Source: SCUB01 sp041918675 (GTDB taxonomy: Bacteria; Pseudomonadota; Alphaproteobacteria; Rhizobiales; Xanthobacteraceae). Taken from it: a stretch of DNA of 64,000 bases. The stretch spans positions 124,001 to 188,000 of the forward strand of contig JAYRVF010000007.1 of the NCBI GenBank assembly GCA_041918675.1, in the 5' to 3' direction. Numbering within the stretch: position 1 is the stretch's first letter; each line of letters begins with the position of its first letter. Below are positions 16,379 to 25,535 of this stretch, one piece after another. Both the position numbers and the translations under genes were made by a program. A model generated the notes under the pieces. That model was not told the DNA's origin. It saw only the letters and a list, made by a program, of their open reading frames with translations, and did no database searches.

Positions 16379-16583
16379 GTAACCACCGTCCCGCGCGCGT
16401 CCGCGCGCGATCCGGATGGGCTGAGTCTCACGCGAAATACCATAGCAAGAAAACTTAGCGCAAAGTTGGCATCTGGATCGAATTTAGTTGAAGTCACATC
16501 CGCGGCAATCGCGCGATGCAAACTGGAAGGCGGCGAAGCGGGTGATGCCGTTGATGGCGGAGCGGAGATGACACCGCGTCGGT

Positions 16584-16606
16584 TTGCCGTGATTTTTTCA
16601 CGGCAA
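16584..16606. promoter_or_regulatory. Perfect stem-loop in the intergenic region before the FAD-dependent fusion gene
   Basis: TTGCCGTGA and TCACGGCAA form a 9-bp stem with a TTTTT loop, 72 bases upstream of the start at 16678. It may be an operator or an mRNA structure. The surrounding region 16278-16677 otherwise holds only the 14-bp repeats and an A+T-rich promoter-like stretch. Confidence 0.45.
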
Positions 16607-16677
16607 GCGGCTTGCGCGGGTCCCGAATCCAATGTAAATAGTATTAACATTACGTGGAAGCAGCTGACGAGTGAGCC

Positions 16678-18786
16678 ATGAATACTTTCCTGAGCGCGAC
16701 ATTGGGTCTCCTGCCGCTGATCCTGTTCTGGACACTGTCGGGATTCGGCACGCCGGCGGTCGGCTTGGCGCTCGGCCTGGCCGGAGCGGTGCTGCTCAAC
16801 GTCTGGCGCGCGCGCACGGAGGGCGTCCGGCTTCTCGAAGTCGCGGTGCTGGCGACGCTCGGCCTTATTGCGATCGCCTTTCTGGCGGCTCCCGATCTCG
16901 CGCGGCTTCACGCCGTTGCCGCCTCGTTCGCGGCGATGGGCGTTTTCTTTCTCGCGACCGTCGCGGCTGGTCGGCCATGGACCGCCGATTATTCCCGCGC
17001 CGCCTTCGGCCCCGTGGCGAAGGACAAGGCATTCCTGCAAATCAACGCGCTGATTTCCGGCGTGTGGGGCCTCGTCTTTGTCGTCTACGCGGCCGGGCTC
17101 CATCTCGGCTGGCCGATATGGACGCTCATCGCCGTGACCATCGCGGCCAAGGCGGCCACGATCGTCGGGCCGGGCCTGCTGGCGCGCGCCCTCCTCATTC
17201 GCCGCGCGCGAGGGGAGGAGAGCTGGCGCTGGCCGCGTCCGGCGCTCGTCTCCGGCAAGAGCGGGCAGGGCTACGACGTGGCGGTGATCGGCGCGGGCAT
17301 TGGCGGGCTCACCTGCGCCGCGCTGCTCGCGGACGCGGGCGCCAAGGTGCTCGTCGCCGAGCAACACGTCGTTCCCGGTGGCTTCTGTCATCACTGGAAC
17401 CGCATGCGGTCGCACAATGGCGTGCCGCGGCTATTCCGCTTCGATTCCGGCGTGCATGACTTCTCCGGCGTCTGGTCGGGTGGACCGATCGACACCGTCG
17501 CGCGGCGGCTCGGTCTCACGATCGACTGGCTGCGTCTCGACCATACCTATTACATCCGCGGGCGGCGCATCGACGTGCCGCGCGACGCGCGCGCCTACGC
17601 CGCGCTGCTCGGCCGCGAATTCCCGGACGCTGCCGCCGGCATCGCCGCCTTGTTCGATGACATCAAGGCGGTCTTCGACGGCATGTATTCGACGGGCGCT
17701 GCGAGCGGCGGCATTCCGCTCGGGCCGCGCGACGCGGAATCGCTGATGGCTTTCCCCAAGGCCCATCCGGTCGCCTATGCCTGGATGGAACGCCCCTTCG
17801 CCGAGCTCGTCGATCTGCATGTGAAGGACGAGGGCGCGAAGGAAATGATCCACGCGCTGGCGGGCTACGTCACCCACTCGCCAAGGACACTGAGCGTGGC
17901 CGACATGGCGCCGCTGTTCGGCTACTATTTTCATGGCGGCTACTATCCGAAGGGCGGCTCGGGCGTTTTCTCGCAGGCCCTGGCGGACGCGATCACGCGG
18001 CGCGGCGGAACGGTGCTCCTGAAAAACGCCGTGCGGGAGGTGCTCGTCGCCGACGGCGCCGCGCGCGGCATCGCACTTTCCTCGGGCCAGCGCATCGCCG
18101 CCGATTGCGTTGTCTCCAATGCCGACCTCAGGCGCACCTTCCTCGATCTCGTTCCCGCCGGACATCTGCCGCGAGGCTTTCGCGAGACGGTCGCCGCCTC
18201 GACGCCGGCGGCCTCCGCGCTCGCCGTGCACCTGGCGGTCGATTTCGTGCCGCAAGGCAATCCGATCATTCACATCGGCGACGGCGGCGTGGGAACCGCG
18301 ATCATGCTGCCGTCGATCGTCGATCCAACCGCCGCGCCGGAAGGCTTCGGCACGATCGAGCTGTTGCGGCTGCTGCCGCCGAGCGCGGCCGAGGGCTGGT
18401 TCCAGGGCGACGACGTGGAGTCGTACGAATCCCGGCGCCGGAGCGAGGACTATAAGACGCGCAAGGCGCAAGCCTGCGACGCGCTGGTGGACGCGGCGGC
18501 CACGATCTTCCCCGATCTGCGCTCCCATATCGTCATGCGCGTCGACGCGACGCCGGTCACTTTCGCGCGCTACGACTGGTCGAGCCTCGGCGCGATCTAT
18601 GGCGTCGTCCCGTCCGACGTTTTCAAGGGGACGATGAGTCCGCTGCGCGGACTCTATCTCGCCGGCGCCGGCAATTTTGGGCCCGGGATCGAGGCGGTGT
18701 TCATCTCCGGCGCGCGCACGGCGGAGGAAATCATGCCCGGCCTGCTCGCCGGAACGGGTGGCAACGGCCTTCGGGCCGCGGCCTGA
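16678..18786 (+). CDS. Membrane domain fused to phytoene-desaturase-like FAD oxidoreductase
   Basis: The 702-residue product has two parts. Residues 1 to about 185 contain five or six hydrophobic helices (LLPLILFWTLSGFGTPAVGLALGLAGAVLL..., VAVLATLGLIAIAFLAA, ISGVWGLVFVVYAAGLHL, IWTLIAVTIAAKAATIVG). From about residue 200 there is a dinucleotide-binding motif (DVAVIGAGIGGLTCAALLADAGAKVLVAEQ), then a CrtI/CrtISO-type desaturase-isomerase body. That body ends in LRGLYLAGAGNFGPGIEAVFISGARTAEEI, the usual FAD C-terminal motif. The HVVPGGFCHHW segment replaces the common GG(R)xxT loop. Related flavoproteins act on carotenoids or retinol-like polyenes; no carotenoid gene is adjacent, so the substrate is unknown. 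Confidence 0.78.
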   Translation: MNTFLSATLGLLPLILFWTLSGFGTPAVGLALGLAGAVLLNVWRARTEGVRLLEVAVLATLGLIAIAFLAAPDLARLHAVAASFAAMGVFFLATVAAGRPWTADYSRAAFGPVAKDKAFLQINALISGVWGLVFVVYAAGLHLGWPIWTLIAVTIAAKAATIVGPGLLARALLIRRARGEESWRWPRPALVSGKSGQGYDVAVIGAGIGGLTCAALLADAGAKVLVAEQHVVPGGFCHHWNRMRSHNGVPRLFRFDSGVHDFSGVWSGGPIDTVARRLGLTIDWLRLDHTYYIRGRRIDVPRDARAYAALLGREFPDAAAGIAALFDDIKAVFDGMYSTGAASGGIPLGPRDAESLMAFPKAHPVAYAWMERPFAELVDLHVKDEGAKEMIHALAGYVTHSPRTLSVADMAPLFGYYFHGGYYPKGGSGVFSQALADAITRRGGTVLLKNAVREVLVADGAARGIALSSGQRIAADCVVSNADLRRTFLDLVPAGHLPRGFRETVAASTPAASALAVHLAVDFVPQGNPIIHIGDGGVGTAIMLPSIVDPTAAPEGFGTIELLRLLPPSAAEGWFQGDDVESYESRRRSEDYKTRKAQACDALVDAAATIFPDLRSHIVMRVDATPVTFARYDWSSLGAIYGVVPSDVFKGTMSPLRGLYLAGAGNFGPGIEAVFISGARTAEEIMPGLLAGTGGNGLRAAA

Positions 18787-18807
18787 CCGTCAAGCGCGCG
18801 GCTCGTT

Positions 18808-19908
18808 TCAGCCGCTTTTCTTCGTCGCCTCGTGGACCTGCATGAATCGCAGCGTGCGCTGGGCCGAGGAAACCGACAGCTTCTGATAGGCGTCGGAGAC
18901 CTGGCGCAGTTCGTTCGCCGACATCCGATGATGGCCGAACCGGTTCGCGAGCACCTCGCGCGCCACCGGCAATTCGAGATGGGCCGCCCGACAGGCGATG
19001 AGCAGGCTTTCCGAATTGGGATTGTGCATGAGCTTCTCGATCAGCTCGGCGGCCGCGTTGGCGCGGATCGACAGCGCGGCGATGACTTCGTCGATGCGGT
19101 GGTCGCGCGCGAATTCGTGAATGGTGGCGTCGGTCAGCATGCCCTCCTTGTTGATGAGCTTGACCCGTTCGAGCGCGAGTTCCAAATTCGACAGGCGCGA
19201 CTCCTCGGCGACAATCCCCTTGGCGATGTCGGCGAGCACCAGTTGAATCCGCTGCAGCGCGGCGGGCGGCGCGAGCCGCATCAGATTTTCGCGCACGGCC
19301 GTGGTCGCCCGCGCCAGCAGTTCGCGCAACAGCCGGATCGGAATGTCGAGCCGGCTGCCGAGCTTCTGGGCGAGGCTCTCGTCCTCTTCGGCGCGCTCGA
19401 CCAGCTTGGAGTATCCGCTCGTGGAAAAACGCGCGCCGCCGTTGCCGGCGAGCGAGCGCGCGACCTCGCGGTCCCCGCGCGTGACGAGAATGTCGGTGAG
19501 CGCCTCGTCCAGCGATCGTCGCCCGGAAATCGCGAGCAGATGCGGTTGCCGGCCGGTCCGCGCGAGCTCGAGAAGTTCGTCCGCGGTCAGGCTGTTCGAA
19601 TGAGTGAGGATGGGCCCGGCGACGGCGATGGCATCGTCATGGGCCAGCCGCCGGACCGCGTCGCGCGGCGCGCGATCGATCGGCGCCAAGGTCTCGGCCA
19701 ATTGCGCGCGGGCGCTGGTTTCGATCCGCACGATCAGGTGAGCGAGCACGTCGTCGAAGACGCGAATCTGCGATTCACTCAGCCGCTCCGACTCGTCGAG
19801 AAATAGGCTCGTCACCTTGCGCAGGATTTCCACGCGACGGTCCGACGAGCCCTGCTTTAGAGTTTCTTCGAGTTCGCCGATCAGCGAAGCGGCGTTAGGC
19901 GAGTTCAT
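18808..19908 (-). CDS. DUF2336 domain protein
   Basis: This 366-residue soluble, mostly helical, leucine- and arginine-rich protein matches the alphaproteobacterial DUF2336 family (repeating short helices such as DAVRRLAHDDAIAVAGPIL, SNSLTADELLELARTG, QPHLLAISGRRSLDEALTDILV). It lacks catalytic motifs. The start at 19908 (MNSPNAASLIGELEETL) is chosen for its upstream AGAGG sequence; 34 further in-frame codons upstream are unlike the family. It converges with the desaturase-like gene, leaving only 21 bases between stops. Function is unknown; the repeat pattern suggests a scaffold or protein-binding role. Confidence 0.78.
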   Translation of the reverse strand: MNSPNAASLIGELEETLKQGSSDRRVEILRKVTSLFLDESERLSESQIRVFDDVLAHLIVRIETSARAQLAETLAPIDRAPRDAVRRLAHDDAIAVAGPILTHSNSLTADELLELARTGRQPHLLAISGRRSLDEALTDILVTRGDREVARSLAGNGGARFSTSGYSKLVERAEEDESLAQKLGSRLDIPIRLLRELLARATTAVRENLMRLAPPAALQRIQLVLADIAKGIVAEESRLSNLELALERVKLINKEGMLTDATIHEFARDHRIDEVIAALSIRANAAAELIEKLMHNPNSESLLIACRAAHLELPVAREVLANRFGHHRMSANELRQVSDAYQKLSVSSAQRTLRFMQVHEATKKSG

Positions 19909-20219
19909 TTCGGCAATACCTCTTTTTTTCTTTTCTTTTGAAAAGCCGCCAATTTCTGAAAAGGCAACATCGCACAATACCGGCGACTTTTGAATGAGAT
20001 TTATTGTCATGCTAAATGGAATCTGAAATTGCGGAACAGAATTTCACGCGCGCGATTGGACGGCGCGCTCTCACGATCGCGGTGGAAATTTCGCGCAAGA
20101 AATACGCTGAGGCATTTCCCCGCCTGACGGATGGTCACGCCGAAATGAAATGCGTCGGACTCAACGCCTCAGGCAAATCTTGATTGCGAAAGCGGTTTGC
20201 GCTTTTCGCGGGATTTGGC
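19909..20219. other. A+T-richer intergenic region between DUF2336 gene and flbD
   Basis: About 310 bases contain a poly-pyrimidine run (around 19921-19938) and no gene. This is the presumptive promoter region of the DUF2336 gene. I found no sigma-54 or CtrA-type element. Confidence 0.4.
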
Positions 20220-21587
20220 CTAGCTGGCGAGTCTTTCACCGGTGCCCGGCGGCGGAATGGGAATTCCGGCGTCCGCATATTCGTTGAGCTTATTGCGCAG
20301 CGTGCGAATGGATATTCCAAGGATGTTGGCCGCGTGCGTGCGATTGCCGAGGCAATGCTTGAGTGTCTGCAAGATGAGATCGCGCTCGACGTCGGCGACG
20401 GTGCGCCCGACCAGCGCGCGCGTCACCTGTTCGGCCGCGATCGTGGCATGCGCGACCGCGGGTGACACCTTGGCATGATCGAGACGGTCGCCGTCGGGCG
20501 AGATGATGGCCTCGGGTCCGATCTCGTCACCCTGCGCCATCAGAACCGAGCGGTGGATCGTATTTTCGAGTTCGCGCACATTGCCGGGCCACCGATTCGT
20601 GGTCAGCACGCGCCGCGCCTCGGCCGACAGCGGCCGCACCGGCGCGCCGTTGGCTTCGGCGTATTTCTTGGCGAAATGCTGAGCGAGCTCGATGATGTCG
20701 GCGGGCCGCTCGCGCAGCGGCGGGACCTTCAGGTTCACCACATTGAGGCGAAAGACGAGGTCCTCGCGGAACGTACCCTCGCGCACGGCGTCGGCGAGAT
20801 TGCGGTTGGACGTGGCGATGATGCGGATGTCGACCGGCACCGGCCGCGCGCCGCCGACGCGGTCGATGATGCGCTCCTGCAGCGCGCGCAGGAGCTTCGC
20901 CTGCAGCCGCACATCCATTTCCGAGATTTCGTCGAGCAAGAGGGTGCCGCCATTGGCCTCCTCGAACTTGCCGATGCGGCGGGCGACGGCGCCGGTGAAG
21001 GCGCCCTTTTCATGGCCGAACAATTCCGACTCCAGGAGATGCTCCGGGATCGCCGCGCAATTGACCGAGATGAAGGGCTTGCGCGCGCGATTGGAGCGGG
21101 CGTGAACGTAGCGCGCCAGCACTTCCTTGCCGGTGCCGGATTCGCCAGTGATCAGGACCGAGGCGTCGGAGGCGGCGACCTGCTGGGCGAGCTTGATCAC
21201 CTTCGCCATCGCGTCGTCGCGGTAAATGAGATCGCGGGTGTCGTCGGCGACCGCGGCCAGCACCGCCGCGATCAGCTCCGGGTCCGGCGGCAGCGGGATG
21301 TATTCCTTGGCGCCGGCATGAATGGCGGCGACCGCGGCGCGGGCGTCGCTGGAGATGCCGCAGGCCACGATCGGCACGTAGATGTGCTCGGCCTCGAGCC
21401 GCATCACCAGGTCGCGAATGTCGAGCCCGACATCGACGAGCAGGAGATCGGCGCCCTTGCCGCCGCGCAGCACGCGCAAGGCCTGCTCGTTGTCCTCGGC
21501 GTGGGTAACGGTCGCGCCCTTGTCCATCGCGATCTTGGTCGCGGTGGTGAGCTGGCCCTTCAAGGTGCCAACGATGAGAAGCCGCAT
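20220..21587 (-). CDS. flbD: Sigma-54-dependent flagellar regulator FlbD
   Basis: FlbD is the enhancer-binding protein that activates late flagellar sigma-54 promoters and represses fliF in Caulobacter. The 455-residue protein has an N-terminal receiver-like domain (aspartate retained in LLLVDVG, but the acidic pair at the start is missing: LLIVGT). It has an AAA+ domain with Walker A GESGTGKE, the sigma-54 contact GAFTGA and GGTLLLDEISEM, and a Fis-type helix-turn-helix (THAANILGISIRTLRNKLNEYADAG). The last gene of the fliF-fliG-fliH-fliN-flbD operon, it lies exactly where Caulobacter has it. The degenerate receiver agrees with FlbD being controlled by a partner (FliX) rather than a normal kinase; that is family knowledge. 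Confidence 0.95.
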   Translation of the reverse strand: MRLLIVGTLKGQLTTATKIAMDKGATVTHAEDNEQALRVLRGGKGADLLLVDVGLDIRDLVMRLEAEHIYVPIVACGISSDARAAVAAIHAGAKEYIPLPPDPELIAAVLAAVADDTRDLIYRDDAMAKVIKLAQQVAASDASVLITGESGTGKEVLARYVHARSNRARKPFISVNCAAIPEHLLESELFGHEKGAFTGAVARRIGKFEEANGGTLLLDEISEMDVRLQAKLLRALQERIIDRVGGARPVPVDIRIIATSNRNLADAVREGTFREDLVFRLNVVNLKVPPLRERPADIIELAQHFAKKYAEANGAPVRPLSAEARRVLTTNRWPGNVRELENTIHRSVLMAQGDEIGPEAIISPDGDRLDHAKVSPAVAHATIAAEQVTRALVGRTVADVERDLILQTLKHCLGNRTHAANILGISIRTLRNKLNEYADAGIPIPPPGTGERLAS

Positions 21588-21649
21588 GATGCTCTCCTGC
21601 TATTTCGTCCGCGGCGTCACGGCCGCCGGTTGAGCCGTTTCGCCGCGCG

Positions 21650-22006
21650 TCAGCGTTCCGCCTTGATGATTTCCGTCATGGTGACGCCGAGCTTGTCCTC
21701 GACCAGCACCACCTCGCCGCGCGCGACGAGCCGGTTGTTGACGTAGATGTCGATCGCCTCGCCGACGCGGCGGTCCAGTTCCAGCACGGTGCCGGGGCCG
21801 AGCTTGAGCAGGTCGCCGACTTCCATGCGCGAGCGTCCGAGCACGGCGGAGACCTGAACCGGCACGTCGAAGACGGCCTCGAGGTCGGCGGCGACGCGAC
21901 TGGCGGCCTCGTCGTCGGTCGCGGCGACGATGTCGTTGTCGGCCATGGCGGCGACCTCGGAACTGTCGAGGTGCGGCAGCGGCACCTTGGTTTCGTTGTC
22001 GCTCAT
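21650..22006 (-). CDS. fliN: Flagellar motor switch protein FliN
   Basis: FliN is a C-ring component that helps set rotation direction and binds the export ATPase complex. The 118-residue product has an acidic N-terminal tail and a complete SpoA domain (VFDVPVQVSAVLGRSRMEVGDLLKLGPGTVLELDRRVGEAIDIYVNNRLVARGEVVLVEDKLGVTMTEII). Only 3 bases separate it from the upstream fliH and 62 from flbD, so it belongs to the fliF operon. Length is in the normal range. Confidence 0.96.
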   Translation of the reverse strand: MSDNETKVPLPHLDSSEVAAMADNDIVAATDDEAASRVAADLEAVFDVPVQVSAVLGRSRMEVGDLLKLGPGTVLELDRRVGEAIDIYVNNRLVARGEVVLVEDKLGVTMTEIIKAER

Positions 22007-22009
22007 GCG

Positions 22010-22645
22010 TTACCCCTCATTCTTCGGACCGGCGTCGCGCCGCGAGGCGATATAGCGGTCGATCAGTTCGCCGATCCGCGCCTCGGTGGTGGCGCGGTCG
22101 CGCGTGATTCCGCCATCGGCCCATTCGATCCGGCAGTCGCCGGTGCCGAGCTCGGGCTCGGCGAGGATCACCAGCCGTCCCTCGAAGCCGAGGCGGTGGG
22201 CGAGTGTCTCGATCCGGCTCTTGGCTGGGTCGTAGATGGCGTCGTTGACGCGAATGACGAGATGCGGCGCGGCGACGAGATGGCGCAGGCTCTCCTCGAG
22301 CAGCGCCGACACTTCCGCCAGCGGCTCGCGCGCGAGCAGTTCGGCGCACAGCTTGCGCGCCACCGCCAGCGCGACCTCGGTCGCTTCCGACTCCACCCGG
22401 CGCTCGATCACGTCGAGGCCGGAGGCGATCGCGGCGACGGCCTGGCCGATCTGTTCGAGCGCGATCGCCATGCGGCGGGTGTCGGAGGTTTCGGCCTCTT
22501 GTTTGGCGGCGGCGAAGCCGCGCGCGTAGCCCGAATTCGCCGCCTCCGAAATCTGGGCGGCGACCTCGGCCGGGGTCGCCGGCTTGGCCTTCGTCGCCTT
22601 CTCGGAGAAGTCGACATCGAACAGGAATTTCGCCGGCGCGCCCAT
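22010..22645 (-). CDS. fliH: Flagellar assembly protein FliH (FlbE-like)
   Basis: FliH is the regulator and peripheral stalk of the FliI ATPase. The 211-residue protein is helical and charged, starts MGAPAKFLFDVDFSE, has a long central coiled segment (GYARGFAAAKQEAE... to ...AVARKLCAELLAREP), and ends in the FliH/YscL-type domain with GTGDCRIEWADGGITRDRA. It overlaps the fliG stop by one base. Its position equals that of flbE in the Caulobacter fliF operon. Sequence conservation is modest, so context carries part of the call. Confidence 0.9.
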   Translation of the reverse strand: MGAPAKFLFDVDFSEKATKAKPATPAEVAAQISEAANSGYARGFAAAKQEAETSDTRRMAIALEQIGQAVAAIASGLDVIERRVESEATEVALAVARKLCAELLAREPLAEVSALLEESLRHLVAAPHLVIRVNDAIYDPAKSRIETLAHRLGFEGRLVILAEPELGTGDCRIEWADGGITRDRATTEARIGELIDRYIASRRDAGPKNEG

Positions 22646-23733
22646 CAGTAGACGAGCTCCTCATCCGCGCGGTTCTTGGTCAGCGTGATCTCGCCCTTGG
22701 CGGCCAGATCCTTGGCGAGATTGACGAGCGCGGATTGCGCCTCGTCGACGTCGCGCAGGCGCACCGGCCCCATCGCCGCCATGTCGTCGGTCAACATCTT
22801 GGCCGCGCGGCTCGACATGTTGGCCATGAAGAAATCGCGCACCGCGTCGTTGGCGCCCTTCAGCGCGACGGCGAGCTTGTCCTTGTCGAGGTTGCGCATC
22901 AGCGTCTGCGCCGAGGCGTTGTCGAGCTTGATGAGGTCGTCGAAGGTAAACATCAGCGCCTTGATGCGTTCGGCGGATTCGCGGTTCTCCTCCTCCAGCG
23001 AGGTGATGAAGCGCGTCTCGGTCTGGCGGTCGAACGAATTGAAGATTTCGGCCATCACCTCGTGGGCGTCGCGCCGGCGCGTTTGCGACAGGTTGGACAT
23101 GAATTCGGTGCGCAGCGTCTGCTCCAGCCGCTCGATCACTTCCTTCTGCACCGCCTCCATCTTGAGCATGCGGTTGACGACGTCGAGCGCCATGTCCTCG
23201 GGCAGGATCGCCAGCACCCGCGCGGCGTGTTCCGGCCGCAGCTTGGACATGACGACGGCGACGGTCTGCGGATATTCGTTCTTGAGATAGTTGGCGAGAA
23301 CCTCTTCCTGGACGTTGGAGAGCTTCTCCCACATGTTGCGCCCGGCCGGACCGCGGATCTCGTCCATGATGCCGTTGACGCGTTCGGGCGGGAGATACTG
23401 CTGCAGCAGTCGCTCGGTCGCGTCGAAGGTGCCCATCAGCGCGCCGGAGGCCGACATGCGCGAGACGAATTCCAGCAACAGGTCCTCGACCGAATCGGAT
23501 TCGACCGTGCCGAGAGACGACATCACGATCGACAATTCGCGCAATTCGTCGTCGTCGAGCATCGACCATATCTTGCCGCCATATTTCTCGCCGAGCGCGA
23601 GCATCAGCACGGCGGCGCGCTGCGGTCCGGCGAGCTTCTTGCCGCGCGGCCGGTTGGCCTGCCGCGCCGCGAGCCCGGCGACGGCTTCGGCGATGGTGCT
23701 GCTATCGGAGGCTTTCGCGTTCATGCTCGCCAT
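22645..23733 (-). CDS. fliG: Flagellar motor switch protein FliG
   Basis: FliG couples the stator to the C-ring and generates torque. The 362-residue product contains the N-terminal FliF-binding domain (AAVLMLALGEKYGGKIWSMLDDDELRELSIVMSSLG), the middle domain with EYPQTVAVVMSKLRPEHAARVLAILP, and the C-terminal torque domain with the charged helix LDNASAQTLMRNLDKDKLAVALKG and AAKMLTDDMAAMGPVRLRDVDEAQ. The ATG at 23733 overlaps the fliF stop by one base (TGATG); ATG 23724 is an alternative. Second gene of the fliF operon. Confidence 0.96.
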   Translation of the reverse strand: MASMNAKASDSSTIAEAVAGLAARQANRPRGKKLAGPQRAAVLMLALGEKYGGKIWSMLDDDELRELSIVMSSLGTVESDSVEDLLLEFVSRMSASGALMGTFDATERLLQQYLPPERVNGIMDEIRGPAGRNMWEKLSNVQEEVLANYLKNEYPQTVAVVMSKLRPEHAARVLAILPEDMALDVVNRMLKMEAVQKEVIERLEQTLRTEFMSNLSQTRRRDAHEVMAEIFNSFDRQTETRFITSLEEENRESAERIKALMFTFDDLIKLDNASAQTLMRNLDKDKLAVALKGANDAVRDFFMANMSSRAAKMLTDDMAAMGPVRLRDVDEAQSALVNLAKDLAAKGEITLTKNRADEELVY

Positions 23734-25367
23734 CACGCCGGTTCGGATAGCCATTGCCGGACAATGGCGACGGTTTCATGGGGATTCTTTTCCGCGAGTT
23801 CGCCGACCCGCTGCACCGACTGGGCGTGCACCTGGCCCTGCACCTGCGCCACGTCGATCATCTGCGCGGTCTGGCTCTGGGTGGCGCTGAGCTGGCGCTG
23901 GCCCGTGGCCGGGTTCGCGGCCTGCGCGGCCTCGGCGGCCGGTTGCGGCGCGACGCCGCTCGCCTCGGCCCGCGCCAGATCCGGCGTCAGCACGCGGCGC
24001 ACCAGCGGACGAACAACCATGAAAAGGACGATGATGCCGAGCAGCGTCATGACGCCGAGTTCGATCGCGTACATGATGTCGTCCTTGGTGAAACGGATCA
24101 TGCCGAGGAGGCCGGTCGGTTCGGCCGCCGGCACCACCGCCGGCTGCTCGGCGAAGCGCAGATTGACGATCTCGACCTGGTCGCCGCGCTTGGCGTCGAA
24201 GCCGATCGCGGTGCGCACCAGCGCGGCGATGCGGTCGAGCTCCTCCTTCGCGCGCGGCGCGTAGGTCGTCTCCCCCTTGTCGTTCTTGGTATAGACGCCG
24301 TCCACCAACACCGCGACCGACATGCGGTTGACGCGGCCGGCCTCGACGATCTCGGTCTTGGTGGTGCGGGAGATTTCGTAATTGATGATCTCCTCGGATT
24401 TCTTGCTCTGCTCGCGCGAGCCGCCGGCGCCTTCCGGCTTCTGGCCGCCGGGCAGCTCGTTATTGACCGTGACCTGGCCCTGATTGGGTTCGGCGTTGGA
24501 GGAGAGCTCCTCGCGGGTCTGGCTGGAGCGGACGACGCGGCCCTCGGGATCGAACTTGTCCGAGGTCTGGGTGACCTTGTTGAAGTCGAAATCGGCGGAA
24601 AGCTGCACGCGGGCGCGTCCCGGTCCGACGACCGACGACACGATCGCCTCGACCTGGTCCCGCATGCGGCGCTCGAACGCGGTGCGGCGCTCGTCGCCGG
24701 TCGCCCCGCTGGCTTCGTCGCCGGCCGCGCCGTTGGCGAGAAGCTGGCCGGCCTCGTCGATGATGGAGACGCGCTGCGGCTTCATGCCGGTGACGGCCGA
24801 GGCAACGAGATGGCGGATGGCGCGAACCTGCTGCGACTCAAGCGCCCCGCGCACGCGCAGGACGATCGAGGCGGAGGGCTCCGGCGTTTCCCGCGAGAAC
24901 AGCGGTTTCTCGGGAAGGACGAGGTGCACGCGGGCGAACTGGACCCGGTCGAGCGCCCGGATGGTGCGGGCAAGCTCGCCTTCCAGCGCGCGCAGGCGAT
25001 TGATGTTCTGGACGAAACTGGTCGCGCCGAGAGCGTCGGACTTGTCGAAAATCTCGTAGCCGACGCCGCCGCCCTTGGGCAGGCCGGTTTCGGCGAGCTT
25101 CATGCGCAGGCGCGTCACCTTGTCCTTGGGGACCATGATGACGGTGCCCTCGTTGCGGATTTCGAAGGGGATCGCCTGGCGTTCCAGGTCCTTGATGATG
25201 GCGCTGGAATCCTCGACGGAGAGGTCGGTGAACAGCGTCGTCATGTGCGGGGCGCTCACCCGCATGATGAGAAAGGCGAAAAAGCCGATCAGCGCGGCCG
25301 TGATCGCGACCATCGCCGCGAGCCTTGCCGCTCCCAGATCCCGCAAAAATCCAAACAGACCCTGCAA
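23733..25367 (-). CDS. fliF: Flagellar MS-ring protein FliF
   Basis: FliF builds the inner-membrane MS-ring on which the flagellum assembles. The 544-residue protein has an N-terminal membrane helix (LAAMVAITAALIGFFAFLIMRV), the periplasmic ring-building domains (NEGTVIMVPKDKVTRLRMKLAETGLPKGGGVGYEIFDKS; ALEGELARTIRALDRVQFARVHLVLPEKPLFSR), a variable linker, a second membrane helix (IELGVMTLLGIIVLFMVVRPLV) and the FliG-binding C-terminus. I place the start at a TTG at 25367, giving MQGLFGFLRDLGAARLAAM, which fits the family and has an AAGGCGG sequence upstream. No ATG fits. It heads the operon fliF-fliG-fliH-fliN-flbD. Confidence 0.95.
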   Translation of the reverse strand: MQGLFGFLRDLGAARLAAMVAITAALIGFFAFLIMRVSAPHMTTLFTDLSVEDSSAIIKDLERQAIPFEIRNEGTVIMVPKDKVTRLRMKLAETGLPKGGGVGYEIFDKSDALGATSFVQNINRLRALEGELARTIRALDRVQFARVHLVLPEKPLFSRETPEPSASIVLRVRGALESQQVRAIRHLVASAVTGMKPQRVSIIDEAGQLLANGAAGDEASGATGDERRTAFERRMRDQVEAIVSSVVGPGRARVQLSADFDFNKVTQTSDKFDPEGRVVRSSQTREELSSNAEPNQGQVTVNNELPGGQKPEGAGGSREQSKKSEEIINYEISRTTKTEIVEAGRVNRMSVAVLVDGVYTKNDKGETTYAPRAKEELDRIAALVRTAIGFDAKRGDQVEIVNLRFAEQPAVVPAAEPTGLLGMIRFTKDDIMYAIELGVMTLLGIIVLFMVVRPLVRRVLTPDLARAEASGVAPQPAAEAAQAANPATGQRQLSATQSQTAQMIDVAQVQGQVHAQSVQRVGELAEKNPHETVAIVRQWLSEPA

Positions 25368-25407
25368 CGGAAACCGCCTTCGAGATTCGGGCGCGAAGCG
25401 CCGACCC

Positions 25408-25445
25408 GGCAAAATTTGCCCATGGGATGGTTTCCATATGGTTAA
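25408..25445 (-). promoter_or_regulatory. fliF control region: CtrA-like box plus palindrome
   Basis: On the minus strand TTAACCATATGGAAACCAT (25427-25445) contains the canonical CtrA half-site TTAACCAT. It is followed after 6 bases by the palindrome GGCAAATTTTGCC (25408-25420) and GGGT. Element order and spacing equal those before flhA. In Caulobacter fliF is activated by CtrA and repressed by FlbD through a site just downstream; this arrangement fits that model. Confidence 0.62.
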
Positions 25446-25483
25446 CGCCGGCCGATCGACCGCCCGGACGCCAAAAATGCAAC

Positions 25484-25510
25484 GGCGCCCGGTCGCGGGG
25501 ACCGGGCGCC
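25484..25510 (-). terminator. Terminator of sciP
   Basis: A 10-bp GC-rich stem GGCGCCCGGT/ACCGGGCGCC with a 7-base loop is followed on the minus strand by GTTGCATTTTT. It lies 25 bases past the sciP stop and just before the fliF promoter, insulating the two. Confidence 0.8.
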
Positions 25511-25535
25511 GGCTCGCCGCCTCAAGGGGCGGCTT

